Assembly (NCBI RefSeq): GCF_900230195.1
Contig: NZ_OCNE01000012.1
Span: 62,001 to 126,000 of the forward strand
Source: Streptomyces zhaozhouensis
GTDB taxonomy: Bacteria; Actinomycetota; Actinomycetes; Streptomycetales; Streptomycetaceae
Direction: 5' to 3'
DNA: 64,000 nucleotides
The position numbers were made by a program, and so were the translations under genes. Shown here piece by piece: positions 1 to 8,610 of the stretch (positions are counted from its first letter, which is position 1; every line of letters begins with the position of its first letter). The notes beneath the pieces are model-generated. The model ran no database searches, had not been told where the DNA came from, and was given only the letters and a program-made list of their open reading frames with translations.

Positions 1-116
1 ACGGTGGAAAGCCGCAGTGCAGGCTCGGGAGGAACAGCCATGAGCAGCAAGCGTAGGGCCTCGCCGGCCGTTCCAACGCCGCTTCTCAACAATGCGCCGG
101 TCGGCCGCCCCCACGA

Positions 117-132
117 GGGGCGCGGACGCCCC
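117..132. terminator. Terminator-like hairpin before the HAD gene
   Basis: A 6-bp perfect stem (GGGGCG at 117-122, CGCCCC at 127-132) with a CGGA loop lies in the first 174 bases. It probably belongs to the 3' side of a gene left of the window. It argues that the HAD gene starts after it, not at the ATG at 40. Confidence 0.35.
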
Positions 133-174
133 CAAGCCGGCCAGGACCGGGTGCCGCCGGCGGGCATATGCTGG

Positions 175-1017
175 GTGATCGTGCCAGAGACCGCGCCCCG
201 GCGCCCCCGACTGATCGCTTCCGACCTCGACGGGACCCTCCTCCGCGACGACAAGACCGTCTCGCCCCGCACCGCCGACGCCCTGGCCGCCGCCGAAGCA
301 GCCGGTGTGCGGATCGTCTTCGTCACCGGCCGCCCGGCCCGGTGGATGGGCGTGGTCAGCGCCCATCTGGACGGCCACGGCCTGGCGATCTGCGGCAACG
401 GCGCCGCCGTCGTCGACCTGCGGGACGGCGGCCGGCTCGTCGAGGTGCGGCCGCTGCCCAGGGAGAACGCCCTCTCCGTGGTCCACGCGCTGCGTTCCGC
501 CGCGCCGCGCACCACGTTCGCCGTGGAGCGCAGCGTCGGCCTGCACCAGGAGCCCGGCTACCCGCCGATGACCATGGACCCGGCGATCGAGGTGGCCCCC
601 GTCGAGAAGCTGCTCGCCGAGGGCGAGAGCTACCGGGGCGCGCCGGTGCTGAAGCTGTTGGCACACCACCCGACCCTCGACCCCGACGCGTTCCTGGAGT
701 TGGCGCGCCGGACGACCGGCCGGTGGGCCGAGTCGACGCGCTCCAGCCCCTCCGCGCTGCTGGAGATCAGCGCCCCCGGCGTCAGCAAGGCCACCACGCT
801 GGCGCTGCGCTGCGCGCGGGACGGCATCGAGCCGGAGCGGGTCGTCGCGTTCGGGGACATGCCCAACGACCTGGAGATGCTGGGCTGGGCAGGCGCCGGC
901 TACGCGATGGCCAACGCGCACCCGGCCGTGCTGGCGGCCACCGAGCACCGCGCGGGGAGCAACGAGGACGACGGCGTGGCCCGCGTCATCGAACGGCTGC
1001 TGCGGCTCCCGGAGTGA
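175..1017 (+). CDS. HAD-superfamily (Cof-type) phosphatase
   Basis: Predicted cytosolic phosphatase of small phosphorylated metabolites; the substrate cannot be read from sequence. Of about 280 aa, the HAD motifs are clear: motif I SDLDGTLL near the N terminus with both catalytic Asp residues, motif II FVTGR, and the C-terminal GDMPNDLEML that binds Mg2+. A cap domain lies between motifs II and IV, as in Cof/YidA proteins. The start is uncertain. GTG codons at 175 and 181 give a normal short N terminus. An in-frame ATG at 40 has a good GGGAGGA ribosome site, but the added codons have poor third-position GC and span a hairpin, so I prefer 175. In Streptomyces this gene is often next to serS, which would lie left of the window. 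Confidence 0.85.
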   Translation: MIVPETAPRRPRLIASDLDGTLLRDDKTVSPRTADALAAAEAAGVRIVFVTGRPARWMGVVSAHLDGHGLAICGNGAAVVDLRDGGRLVEVRPLPRENALSVVHALRSAAPRTTFAVERSVGLHQEPGYPPMTMDPAIEVAPVEKLLAEGESYRGAPVLKLLAHHPTLDPDAFLELARRTTGRWAESTRSSPSALLEISAPGVSKATTLALRCARDGIEPERVVAFGDMPNDLEMLGWAGAGYAMANAHPAVLAATEHRAGSNEDDGVARVIERLLRLPE

Positions 1018-1038
1018 CCCGGCGGGCGCCGGCCGGGG

Positions 1039-1878
1039 TCAGGGCTCCTCGGAGGGTCCGGTGAAGTCGGGCCCCGCGTAGCCCGGCCGCGCGTAGTCCG
1101 GGTGGTAGCCGGGCGCCCGGCCCTCGCCCGGCCTCCCGCGCGCCTCCGCGTCCCGCGCCTCGCCGCCGCTGGAGAACTCCGGGCTGCTGAAGTGCGGACT
1201 GCTGTAACGCAACCGCGGCGTGCGCCCCTCAGCGGGCGGCGCGTCCGCTAACTCCCGCCGCAGCAGCGGCGCGAAGCCCTGCTCCAGCAGCGCCCGGCGC
1301 CACGCCCCGCGCGCCGTCGCCACCTCCTCGGTCAGCGCGGCGCCCGGCGCCGGCGCCGAGGCCCGGATCGAGGTGGCGCCGTTGCGCAGCGCCGCGACCC
1401 ACAGGGCGCCCACCGCGACCAGCGCGCCCCCGGAGGCCAGCAGCGCGAACGCCCAGCCGACCGAACGCATGGGCGCCGCGACCGACGGCTCCGGGCTGGC
1501 CAGCCGCAGCGCGTAGCCGAGCAGCAGGAACACCAGCGCGCTGGAGCCGGCCAGGACCGGGATCAGCGCGAACGTGACCAGCAGCCCCCCGGCGCCGCCG
1601 CGCCGCTTCGCCGTCCCGCCGCCTTCCCCACGCAGCGCGACAACGCCGCGCTCACCCTGGTCAGCAGCGCGTTGCCGGTCGCGGAGCGCGGCGAATCTTC
1701 GGTACTGGGGCTCGGCGGCCGTGAGGATCTCCGGCAGCGCGGCGAGGGCGGACTCCCGCAGCGCCGCGAGGCGTTCGGGGTCGGCGCCGGTCGACGCCCG
1801 CGCGGCGCGCAGCGCTTCGTCGAGCACCTGCTCGACTTCGGACCGGTCGCCCGCCGGCAGTTCGACTGGGCTGTTCAT
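1039..1878 (-). CDS. Hypothetical membrane protein with two TM segments
   Basis: Not recognised as a named family. The 279-aa product has a charged N-terminal helical stretch (about residues 10-85), a hydrophobic pair at roughly 98-122 and 135-165, and a long polar, Gly/Pro/Arg-rich C-terminal tail with PDYARPGYAGPDF-like repeats. It looks like a two-pass protein with cytosolic ends. I chose the ATG at 1878 rather than the in-frame codon 18 bases upstream because the protein then begins MNSPVELP. The gene ends 21 bases from the HAD gene, tail to tail, and lies downstream of the metallophosphoesterase with a 276-base gap holding short repeats. Confidence 0.6.
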   Translation of the reverse strand: MNSPVELPAGDRSEVEQVLDEALRAARASTGADPERLAALRESALAALPEILTAAEPQYRRFAALRDRQRAADQGERGVVALRGEGGGTAKRRGGAGGLLVTFALIPVLAGSSALVFLLLGYALRLASPEPSVAAPMRSVGWAFALLASGGALVAVGALWVAALRNGATSIRASAPAPGAALTEEVATARGAWRRALLEQGFAPLLRRELADAPPAEGRTPRLRYSSPHFSSPEFSSGGEARDAEARGRPGEGRAPGYHPDYARPGYAGPDFTGPSEEP

Positions 1879-1910
1879 GGACGCCCCCAGATCCACTCAG
1901 GCAGAGAGCT

Positions 1911-1978
1911 GTTGAACGACGCTCGTTCGCACGGGGGTCGCGCCAACGGGGTCGTTGAGCAACGAAGGTCGTTGAGCC
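1911..1978. repeat. Short repeated motif upstream of the membrane-protein gene
   Basis: GTCGTTGAGC occurs at 1951-1960 and again at 1969-1978, an 18-base period. A related inverted copy (GTTGAACGAC) is at 1911-1920. The cluster lies 33-100 bases upstream of the minus-strand start at 1878, where an operator would sit. No known binding protein is suggested by the motif. Confidence 0.3.
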
Positions 1979-2154
1979 AGAAACCAAGATGGTAGAGCGC
2001 GGCAGGCGTTCGCGACAGGAGGAAAGCGCGAGTCGGCGGCGCCCCGGCTCGCCCGCGTCGAAGCGTCCCCTGCCCGCACACACGCCGTCCACACCTCCCG
2101 GGCGAAGCCCGGTCGGTGCTCGCGCGCCCCCGGGCGCCCGCCGGCGGGTCCGGC

Positions 2155-3108
2155 TCAGTCGGGCAGCGGCAGCCGTGCCACCAGCAGCCGGCCGCCCATG
2201 GTGACCCCGCCGTCCATGGCGATCGCCAGCGACTCCGCGTAGACGTGCGGCCCCTCGATCCGGGGCGGCGCGTCCTCGCCGTCGCCGTCCGGATCGGAGT
2301 CGGCCCCGCCGGTCTCCCCCGTCAGATAGGGGATCGGGCTGTGGCCGTGGACCACGCGCTTGCCGCCGAAGGTGTCCAGCAGCTCGCGCACCGCGCTCGG
2401 CCCGTCCTCGTCGCGGAAGGCGAAGCGCTTGGTGAACTTGCGGAACAGCTCCCAGGTCTCGCCGACGTCGTTGCGCTGCAACGCCTGCCAGATCGCGTCG
2501 TTGACGTCGTCGACGGCGCTGCCGTAGTCCAGATAGGACGAGGTGTCGGAGTGGACCAGCAGATAGCCGTCCTCCACCGCCATCGAGTCCAGCCGGGACA
2601 TCCACTGGATGTGGTGGTCGCGCAGCCGCTCCATGTCGGTGCGCTGGCCTCCGTTGAGCATCCAGGCGGCCTGGAAGGACGCGGTGCCGGCGGCCGAGTC
2701 GACCGGGGTGTCGGCGAACCTGCTGGCTCCGAGGAGCAGCAGCTCGTGGTTGCCCAGCAGGGCCTTGCAGTATCCGCCGGACGCGGCGGCCTCGGCGGAG
2801 AGCCGCATCACCAGGTCGAGCACGCCGACGCCGTCCGGGCCCCGGTCGGTGAAGTCGCCGAGGAACCACAGCCGCGCGTTCCCCGCGGCCCAGCTGTCCT
2901 CGCTGTCCGTCAGGCCGGCCTCGCGCAGGGCGGCCTTCAGCTCGTCCAGATAGCCGTGCACGTCGCCCACGACATAGAGCGGTCCGACGCCGCCGTCCAG
3001 GACGGGGATGTCCGGCAGGGTGGGCGTATACAGGTCGGGAGCCGCCCCGGCGCCGCCCCCGGGCGTGCCGTGTCCCGCCGCCGGTCCCTGGTCGGCCCCC
3101 TGAGTCAT
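2155..3108 (-). CDS. Calcineurin-like metallophosphoesterase
   Basis: A 317-aa two-metal phosphoesterase of the PPP/ApaH-like superfamily. The ordered signature is present: GDVHGYLDEL (about residues 46-55), GDFTDRGPDGVGVL, LLGNHELLLLG, and a late VVHGHSP that supplies the last metal-binding His. Substrates in this superfamily range from phosphoproteins to Ap4A; the sequence does not decide. An insertion between the GNHE and HGHSP blocks carries LLVHSDTSSYLDYG. The ATG at 3108 follows a GGAGGGG ribosome site and removes an implausible upstream extension. It is monocistronic or followed distantly by the two-TM protein. Confidence 0.85.
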   Translation of the reverse strand: MTQGADQGPAAGHGTPGGGAGAAPDLYTPTLPDIPVLDGGVGPLYVVGDVHGYLDELKAALREAGLTDSEDSWAAGNARLWFLGDFTDRGPDGVGVLDLVMRLSAEAAASGGYCKALLGNHELLLLGASRFADTPVDSAAGTASFQAAWMLNGGQRTDMERLRDHHIQWMSRLDSMAVEDGYLLVHSDTSSYLDYGSAVDDVNDAIWQALQRNDVGETWELFRKFTKRFAFRDEDGPSAVRELLDTFGGKRVVHGHSPIPYLTGETGGADSDPDGDGEDAPPRIEGPHVYAESLAIAMDGGVTMGGRLLVARLPLPD

Positions 3109-3260
3109 CGACCCCTCCACCACTGCGCGCCGCCTCCACCTGCGGGACCCGGACGATCGGGCCGGGTCCCCATGCCGTTCGCCCATCATAGGAATCCCGG
3201 TGGCCAGTTGTGACACACCTGGGGGAGACCGTTGCCAGGCCGCTAACTGTTTACCCGAAA

Positions 3261-4385
3261 CTACCGTTCGACGGCAGGGGGCTTGCGGGGGGCTGCCACA
3301 GTCGCTCGTTCGGTGCGGCGCGCCCCCGGTTGGGAGGACGCGCGGACGAGGAGTTCGGTTGGCATCATCCCGCACTGCGGGCCACGCGGCTCGGTTCCCT
3401 CGATCGCGTCGATGAGCAGTTGGATCACCGCCGTGCCGATGCGGGCGGGCTGGAGGGAGAGGGTGGTGACCGGCGGCTCGGTCGCCGCGTAGACGGTGGA
3501 CTCGCTACAGCACACCAGCAGCAGGTCCTCGGGAACGCGCAGGCCGTAGCGGCGCGCGGCGGCCAGCAGGTCGGTGCCGTTGGGGTCGAAGAGCCCGTAG
3601 ACGGCGTCGGGGCGGTCGGGGCGGGCCAGCAGCCGGTCGGCGGCGATGGCGCCGGCGCAGGGGTCGTGCGCGGGGTACGCCTCGTAGACGGGCTCCTGAC
3701 CGGCGCGTTCGCACCAGTTGAGATAGGCGGTGGTGGACAGGCGGGTGTAGGTGTCGGTGCTGGTCCCGGTGAGCAGGCCGATCCGGCGGGCGCCGGCGGC
3801 GGCGAGGTGGTCGAGCAGCCCGGCGACGGCGGCCTGGTGGTCGTTGTCCACCCAGGCGGTCACCGGCAGGTCGCCGCCCGGCTGGCCGTCGGAGACGACG
3901 GGGATGCCCTGCCGCACCAGCTCGGTGACGACGGGGTCGTGGTCGGAGGGGTCGATCACGACCGTGCCGTCGAGCGCGACGTTGGACCAGACGTCGAAGT
4001 CCCGGTGCTGGGACGCGGCCGGCAGGATCACCAGCGCGTACCCGCGGGCCAGCGCGGCGGAGGTCGCGGCCCGAGCCATCTCGGCGAAGTAGGCGAACTC
4101 GGTGAAGGTGAACGGTTCTTCGCCGTAGGTGGTGACCGTGAGCCCGATCAGCCCCGACTTCCCGGTGCGCAGGGTGCGCGCCGCCGCCGACGGCCGGTAG
4201 CCCAGCCGGTCGGCGATGGCGCGGACGTGGCGGCGGGTGGTGTCGGGCAACCGTCCCTTGCCGTTGAGCGCGTCGGAGACAGTCGTGATCGAGACGCCGG
4301 CCGCTGCCGCCACCTCACGGATGCCCGCCCTGCCGCTGGTACGGCGGCCCTTGGCCCGTGGCGCCGGATACTTCGCTGCTGTCAT
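3261..4385 (-). CDS. LacI-family transcriptional regulator
   Basis: A 374-aa DNA-binding repressor-type protein. The LacI helix-turn-helix and hinge are at about residues 22-75 (IREVAAAAGVSITTVSDALNGKGRLP, then RPSAAARTLRTGKSGLIG). The rest is a periplasmic-binding-protein-like effector domain with VVIDPSDHDPVV, IPVVSDGQP and a late TTLSLQP segment typical of the family. The ligand is unknown. It is transcribed divergently from the aminotransferase gene across a 299-base gap that contains a perfect 14-bp palindrome, so it may control itself and that gene. I recall this pairing with cyd genes in S. coelicolor too. Confidence 0.88.
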   Translation of the reverse strand: MTAAKYPAPRAKGRRTSGRAGIREVAAAAGVSITTVSDALNGKGRLPDTTRRHVRAIADRLGYRPSAAARTLRTGKSGLIGLTVTTYGEEPFTFTEFAYFAEMARAATSAALARGYALVILPAASQHRDFDVWSNVALDGTVVIDPSDHDPVVTELVRQGIPVVSDGQPGGDLPVTAWVDNDHQAAVAGLLDHLAAAGARRIGLLTGTSTDTYTRLSTTAYLNWCERAGQEPVYEAYPAHDPCAGAIAADRLLARPDRPDAVYGLFDPNGTDLLAAARRYGLRVPEDLLLVCCSESTVYAATEPPVTTLSLQPARIGTAVIQLLIDAIEGTEPRGPQCGMMPTELLVRASSQPGARRTERATVAAPRKPPAVER

Positions 4386-4576
4386 GGCGACCTGATCGTA
4401 GGCCCGGGAGCGACCGCCGCTCCGAGCCCGAAAGCCCTGGCGAGCAGACGTTTCTGCATGGTCAACACGGCGCCGGCGCCTGGGATCGGAAGACCCGCCA
4501 GGTCAGGCAGCGCGGGTTCGACGACCAGCCCTCCGGCACCGCGGAGTGGACGGCCCGCTTTCAACGCGGGACGGCT

Positions 4577-4590
4577 CACTCGATCGAGTG
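4577..4590. promoter_or_regulatory. Perfect 14-bp palindrome, candidate operator
   Basis: CACTCGATCGAGTG is a perfect dyad in the divergent region between the LacI-type regulator (start 4385) and the aminotransferase (start 4685). Size and position suit a dimeric repressor. Classical LacI-family operators usually have a central CG; this one has a central AT, so assignment to the neighbouring regulator is only inference. Confidence 0.4.
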
Positions 4591-4684
4591 GAGCGCGTCG
4601 GGCAGCACGGGGGCGCGCGAAAGCCGCTGTGCGCTGGGCCGACAGGGGGGTGGCGGAAGCGGGGCGCGCCCTTAGGGTGAACGG

Positions 4685-5809
4685 GTGACCGCTTACTCTT
4701 CCTCCTCCCAGGCCGCGGGCCCCGAGCCGGCCACCGGCGGAAGCCCCCGGCTGCGCGCCGCGCTCGACGGCCTGCCGGCCTACGTCCCCGGCCGCGCCGG
4801 CGCCGCCACCGGCCGCACCTTCAAGCTGTCGTCGAACGAGAACCCCTACCCGCCGCTGCCCGGGGTGCTGGAGACGGCGGTCGCCGCCGCCGGCGCGCTC
4901 AACCGCTACCCGGACCTGGCCAGTTCGGCGCTGATCGCCGAGCTGGCCGAGCACCTGGCGGTGCCGGCCGACCATCTGGCCGTGGGCACCGGTTCCGTCG
5001 GCGTGGCCCAGCAGCTGGTGCAGGCCACGGCGGGCCCGGGGGACGAGGTGATCTACGCCTGGCGGTCCTTCGAGGCGTACCCGATCGTGGTCCAGATCTC
5101 CGGCGCGCGCTCGGTGCGGGTGCCGCTGACCGCCGACGAGGAGCACGACCTGCCGGCGATGGCCGAGGCGATCAGTGACCGCACCCGGCTGATCTTCCTG
5201 TGCAGCCCCAACAACCCGACGGGCCCGGCGCTGCGCCGCGACGCGCTGCTGGACTTCCTCGACCGGGTGCCGTCCGACGTGCTGGTGGTGCTGGACGAGG
5301 CGTACCGCGAGTTCATCCGCGACCCCGAGGTGCCGGACGGCGTCGAGATCTACCGGGACCGGCCCAATGTCTGCGTGCTGCGGACCTTCTCCAAGGCGTA
5401 CGGGCTGGCCGGGCTGCGGGTCGGCTACGCGGTGGCGCACCCGCCGGTCGCGGCGGCGCTGCGCAAGACGGCGGTGCCGTTCGGCGTCAGCCAGATCGCG
5501 CAGGACGCGGCGATCGCCTCGCTGCGTGCGAGGGACGCGCTGCTGGAACGGGTGGAGTCGCTGGTCGCCGAGCGCACCCGGGTGGCCGAGGCGCTGCGTG
5601 CCCAGGGGTGGAAGGTGGCCGACTCCCAGGCCAACTTCGTCTGGCTGCGGCTGGGCGAGGCGACGGCCGACTTCGCCGCCCGCTGCGAGGCAAGCGGCGT
5701 GACCGTGCGGCCGTTCGCCGGGGAGGGCGTGCGCGTCACGGTCGCCGAGCCGGAGGCCAACGACCTGGTCCTCGCGGTCGCGGAGCAGTTCCTGGGCGAG
5801 CGGGCCTGA
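4685..5809 (+). CDS. HisC-like PLP-dependent aminotransferase
   Basis: A 374-aa fold-type I aminotransferase of the histidinol-phosphate/aromatic amino acid group, cytosolic. Visible landmarks: LSSNENPYPP near residue 48, the SPNNPTGPA block that contacts PLP, VVLDEAYREF with the cofactor Asp and Tyr, and RTFSKAYGLAGLRVGY with the Schiff-base Lys. FVWLRLG and VRPFAGEGVRVTV close the fold. A dedicated hisC usually sits in the his operon, so this is more likely the second paralogue, acting on aromatic amino acids; that is inference. The start is GTG after a weak GGGTGA. It lies just upstream of cydA but is separated by a Rex site. Confidence 0.85.
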   Translation: MTAYSSSSQAAGPEPATGGSPRLRAALDGLPAYVPGRAGAATGRTFKLSSNENPYPPLPGVLETAVAAAGALNRYPDLASSALIAELAEHLAVPADHLAVGTGSVGVAQQLVQATAGPGDEVIYAWRSFEAYPIVVQISGARSVRVPLTADEEHDLPAMAEAISDRTRLIFLCSPNNPTGPALRRDALLDFLDRVPSDVLVVLDEAYREFIRDPEVPDGVEIYRDRPNVCVLRTFSKAYGLAGLRVGYAVAHPPVAAALRKTAVPFGVSQIAQDAAIASLRARDALLERVESLVAERTRVAEALRAQGWKVADSQANFVWLRLGEATADFAARCEASGVTVRPFAGEGVRVTVAEPEANDLVLAVAEQFLGERA

Positions 5810-5944
5810 CCACCGCCGGGTAGCCGCCGGGCGGGTGAGGGGCGCGCCGAGCGACCGCCCCTCGCCCTCTCCCCAAAAGACCCCTTCTGACCTGCGGCTT
5901 CACAGAAAGCACACCCCCCGTACGGGTGAGTGCGGAGCGCGGAG

Positions 5945-5950
5945 CATAAT
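5945..5950 (+). promoter_or_regulatory. Candidate -10 of the cyd promoter
   Basis: CATAAT in an otherwise GC-rich stretch, immediately upstream of the Rex site. No convincing -35 is seen 16-18 bases upstream. A repressor bound at 5961-5976 would cover the start point implied by this -10. Confidence 0.35.
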
Positions 5951-5960
5951 GGCTTGTGAA

Positions 5961-5976
5961 TGTGAATACGTTCACA
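5961..5976. promoter_or_regulatory. Rex operator (redox control of cydABCD)
   Basis: TGTGAATACGTTCACA matches the Streptomyces Rex operator TGTGAAC-N3-TTCACA with one mismatch in the left arm (T for C). A further TTGTGAA half-site abuts it on the left at 5954-5960. The site is 22 bases upstream of the cydA start codon. Rex senses the NADH/NAD+ ratio and represses cydABCD in S. coelicolor, so the prediction fits known biology. The rex gene itself is not in the window. Confidence 0.85.
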
Positions 5977-5997
5977 AGCAACCGCAGGAGCGGCACC

Positions 5998-7533
5998 ATG
6001 GAACTCGCGCTCGCGCCGGAGACCCTGGCCCGGTGGCAGTTCGGCATCACGACCGTCTACCACTTCCTCTTCGTCCCGCTGACCCTCTCCCTGGCCAGCC
6101 TCACCGCCGGTCTCCAGACCGCCTGGGTGCGCACCGGCAAGGAGAAGTACCTCAGGGCCACCAAGTTCTGGGGCAAGCTCTTCCTGATCAACATCGCGAT
6201 GGGCGTGGTCACCGGCATCGTGCAGGAGTTCCAGTTCGGCATGAACTGGTCCGACTACTCCCGCTTCGTGGGCGACGTCTTCGGGGCACCGCTGGCCTTC
6301 GAGGCGCTGATCGCGTTCTTCTTCGAGTCGACCTTCATCGGCCTGTGGATCTTCGGCTGGGACAAGCTCCCGCCCAAGCTCCACCTCGCCACCATCTGGG
6401 CGGTCGCCGTCGGCAGCGTGCTCTCCGCGTACTTCATCCTGGCCGCCAACTCCTGGATGCAGCACCCGGTCGGCTACCGCGTCGACGAGGAGACCGGTCG
6501 GGCGGAGCTGACCGACATCGTGCGGGTCCTGACGCAGAACACCGCCGTCGCCCAGTTCGCGCACACCATCACGGCCGCGTTCCTGGTGGGCGGCGCCTTC
6601 CTGGTCGGGATCTCCGCCTACCACCTGCTGCGCCGCCGGCACGTCGCCGTGATGCGGACCTCGCTGCGGCTGGGGCTGGTGACGATGGTGGTGGCGGGCG
6701 CGCTCACCGCCTTCAGCGGTGACCGGCTCGGCAAGATCATGTACGAGCAGCAGCCGATGAAGATGGCCGCCGCCGAGGCGCTCTGGGAGACGGAGGCGCC
6801 CGCGCCGTTCTCGCTCTTCGCCGTGGGCGACGTGGACGCGGGGCACAACGTGGTCAGCGTCGAGGTGCCGGGACTGCTGTCGTTCCTGGCGCACGACAAC
6901 TTCAGCGACCCGGTGCCCGGCATCAACGACACCAACGAGGAGCTGCGGGAGGCGTACGGCCCCGGCGACTACCGGCCGAACATCCCGCTGGCCTACTGGA
7001 GCTTCCGCTGGATGATCGGCTTCGGCATGGCCTCGGTCGCGGTCGGCGCGGCGGGGCTCTGGCTGACCCGGCGGAGGTTCCTGCTGGCCGAGACGCTGCG
7101 CACCGGCGAGGACGAGGTGCCGAGGCTGGCGCTCACCCGCCACCTCCCGCTGGGGCCGGCGCTGACCCGCTGGTACTGGCGGATCGCCACGCTGACCATG
7201 CTCTTCCCGCTGGTCGCCAGCAGCTGGGGCTGGATCTTCACCGAGACCGGGCGCCAGCCCTGGGTGGTGTACGGGGTGCTGGAGACCGCCGACGCGGTCT
7301 CCCCCGGCGTCTCGACCAGCGAGGTGATCACCTCGCTGGTCGTCTTCACCGCGCTCTACGGGCTGCTCGCCGTGATCGAGGTGCGGCTGATCGTCCGCTA
7401 CGCCAAGGCGGGGCCGCCCGAGCTGACCGAGGCGGACCGCCATCCGCCGACCCGGATCGGCGGACCGCCCTCGCTGCCGGGGCCCCGCCAGGACGCCGGA
7501 TCCGAGGACCGCCCCATGGCCTTCTCCTACTGA
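5998..7533 (+). CDS. cydA: Cytochrome bd ubiquinol/menaquinol oxidase subunit I
   Basis: The 511-aa quinol-oxidising, heme-bearing subunit of cytochrome bd, an integral membrane terminal oxidase with high oxygen affinity. The N terminus (LARWQFGITTVYHFLFVPLTLSLA) carries the axial His of the family, the GWxxTExGRQPW motif is present (WGWIFTETGRQPWVVYG), and the FRWMIGFGM segment carries the heme-ligand Met. The loop between mid helices is of the short Q-loop type. The ATG at 5998 follows GGAG; an in-frame upstream ATG overlaps the Rex site and is unlikely. It is the first gene of cydA-cydB-cydCD. Confidence 0.97.
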   Translation: MELALAPETLARWQFGITTVYHFLFVPLTLSLASLTAGLQTAWVRTGKEKYLRATKFWGKLFLINIAMGVVTGIVQEFQFGMNWSDYSRFVGDVFGAPLAFEALIAFFFESTFIGLWIFGWDKLPPKLHLATIWAVAVGSVLSAYFILAANSWMQHPVGYRVDEETGRAELTDIVRVLTQNTAVAQFAHTITAAFLVGGAFLVGISAYHLLRRRHVAVMRTSLRLGLVTMVVAGALTAFSGDRLGKIMYEQQPMKMAAAEALWETEAPAPFSLFAVGDVDAGHNVVSVEVPGLLSFLAHDNFSDPVPGINDTNEELREAYGPGDYRPNIPLAYWSFRWMIGFGMASVAVGAAGLWLTRRRFLLAETLRTGEDEVPRLALTRHLPLGPALTRWYWRIATLTMLFPLVASSWGWIFTETGRQPWVVYGVLETADAVSPGVSTSEVITSLVVFTALYGLLAVIEVRLIVRYAKAGPPELTEADRHPPTRIGGPPSLPGPRQDAGSEDRPMAFSY

Positions 7534-7578
7534 CCGCCCACGGACAACGCCACATCGACGCGCGAAGGAGCGTCCGGG

Positions 7579-8610
7579 ATGGAACTCCACACCCTCTGGT
7601 TCGTCGTGATCGCCGTGCTGTGGGTCGGCTACTTCTTCCTCGAAGGGTTCGACTTCGGCATCGGCGTGCTCACCGGGACCCTGGCCAGGGACCGGGCGGA
7701 GCGACGGGTGCTGATCAACACCATCGGCCCGGTCTGGGACGGGAACGAGGTCTGGCTGCTGACCGCGGCCGGCGCCACGTTCGCCGCGTTCCCCGACTGG
7801 TACGCCACCCTCTTCTCCGGCTTCTACCTGCCGCTGCTGCTGATCCTGGTCTGCCTGATCGTGCGCGGCGTCGCGTTCGAGTACCGCGCCAAGCGGCCCG
7901 AGGAACGCTGGCAGCGGCGCTGGGAGCACGCGATCCTCTGGTCCTCGCTGACGGTCTCGGTGCTCTGGGGCGTCCTCTTCGCCAACATGGTGCGGGGCGT
8001 GCCGATCGACGCCGAGGGCGAGTTCGCCGGTGACCTCGGCGACCTCCTCTCGCCGTACGCGCTGCTCGGCGGCGCGGTGAGCCTGGCGCTCTTCACCCTG
8101 CACGGCGCGCTCTTCGCCGCGCTGAAGACGGTGGGCGAGATCCGGGAGCGGGCGCGGCGGCTCGCCGGCCGGCTGGGGTGGGGCGGCGGTGCGCTGACCG
8201 TGGGCTTCCTCGGCTGGACGCTGGCCGAGGCGGAGCACGGGCGCGGGGCGCCGGCGCTGGTGGTCGCCGTGCTGGCGCTGCTGGGCGCGCTGGTGGCCAA
8301 CGCCCGGGGGCGTGAGGGCTGGGCGTTCCTCAGCTCGGGGGTGCTGGTGGTCGCGGTGGTCGCGCTGTGGTTCCTGACGCTCTATCCCCAGCTGATGCCG
8401 TCCTCGCTGGACCCGGCCTGGTCGCTGACGGCGGCCGAGTCCGCGTCGTCGCCCTACACGCTGCGGATCATGACGTGGTGCGCGGCGTTCGCGACTCCGG
8501 TGGTGCTGCTCTACCAGGGCTGGACCTACTGGGTCTTCCGCAAGCGGATCGGCACCCACCATCTCGCGCCCGCCGCCCACGGCGCCGCCGACACCGGGAC
8601 CCCGGCGTGA
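7579..8610 (+). CDS. cydB: Cytochrome bd oxidase subunit II
   Basis: A 343-aa multi-pass membrane subunit that partners CydA. The diagnostic N terminus is intact: LHTLWFVVIAVLWVGYFFLEGFDFGIGVL, followed by RRVLINTIGPVWDGNEVWLLTAAGATFAAFPDWYA. About eight to nine hydrophobic helices follow. The ATG comes after GAAGGAG. It starts 45 bases after cydA, and its stop overlaps the GTG start of cydCD, so the three genes form one transcription unit under the Rex site. Confidence 0.97.
   Translation: MELHTLWFVVIAVLWVGYFFLEGFDFGIGVLTGTLARDRAERRVLINTIGPVWDGNEVWLLTAAGATFAAFPDWYATLFSGFYLPLLLILVCLIVRGVAFEYRAKRPEERWQRRWEHAILWSSLTVSVLWGVLFANMVRGVPIDAEGEFAGDLGDLLSPYALLGGAVSLALFTLHGALFAALKTVGEIRERARRLAGRLGWGGGALTVGFLGWTLAEAEHGRGAPALVVAVLALLGALVANARGREGWAFLSSGVLVVAVVALWFLTLYPQLMPSSLDPAWSLTAAESASSPYTLRIMTWCAAFATPVVLLYQGWTYWVFRKRIGTHHLAPAAHGAADTGTPA

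Noticed and set aside
40..174. ATG at 40 with a strong ribosome site as the HAD gene start
   Set aside because: The 45 added codons have poor third-position GC, include a terminator-like hairpin and precede a complete HAD domain. Kept only as an alternative.
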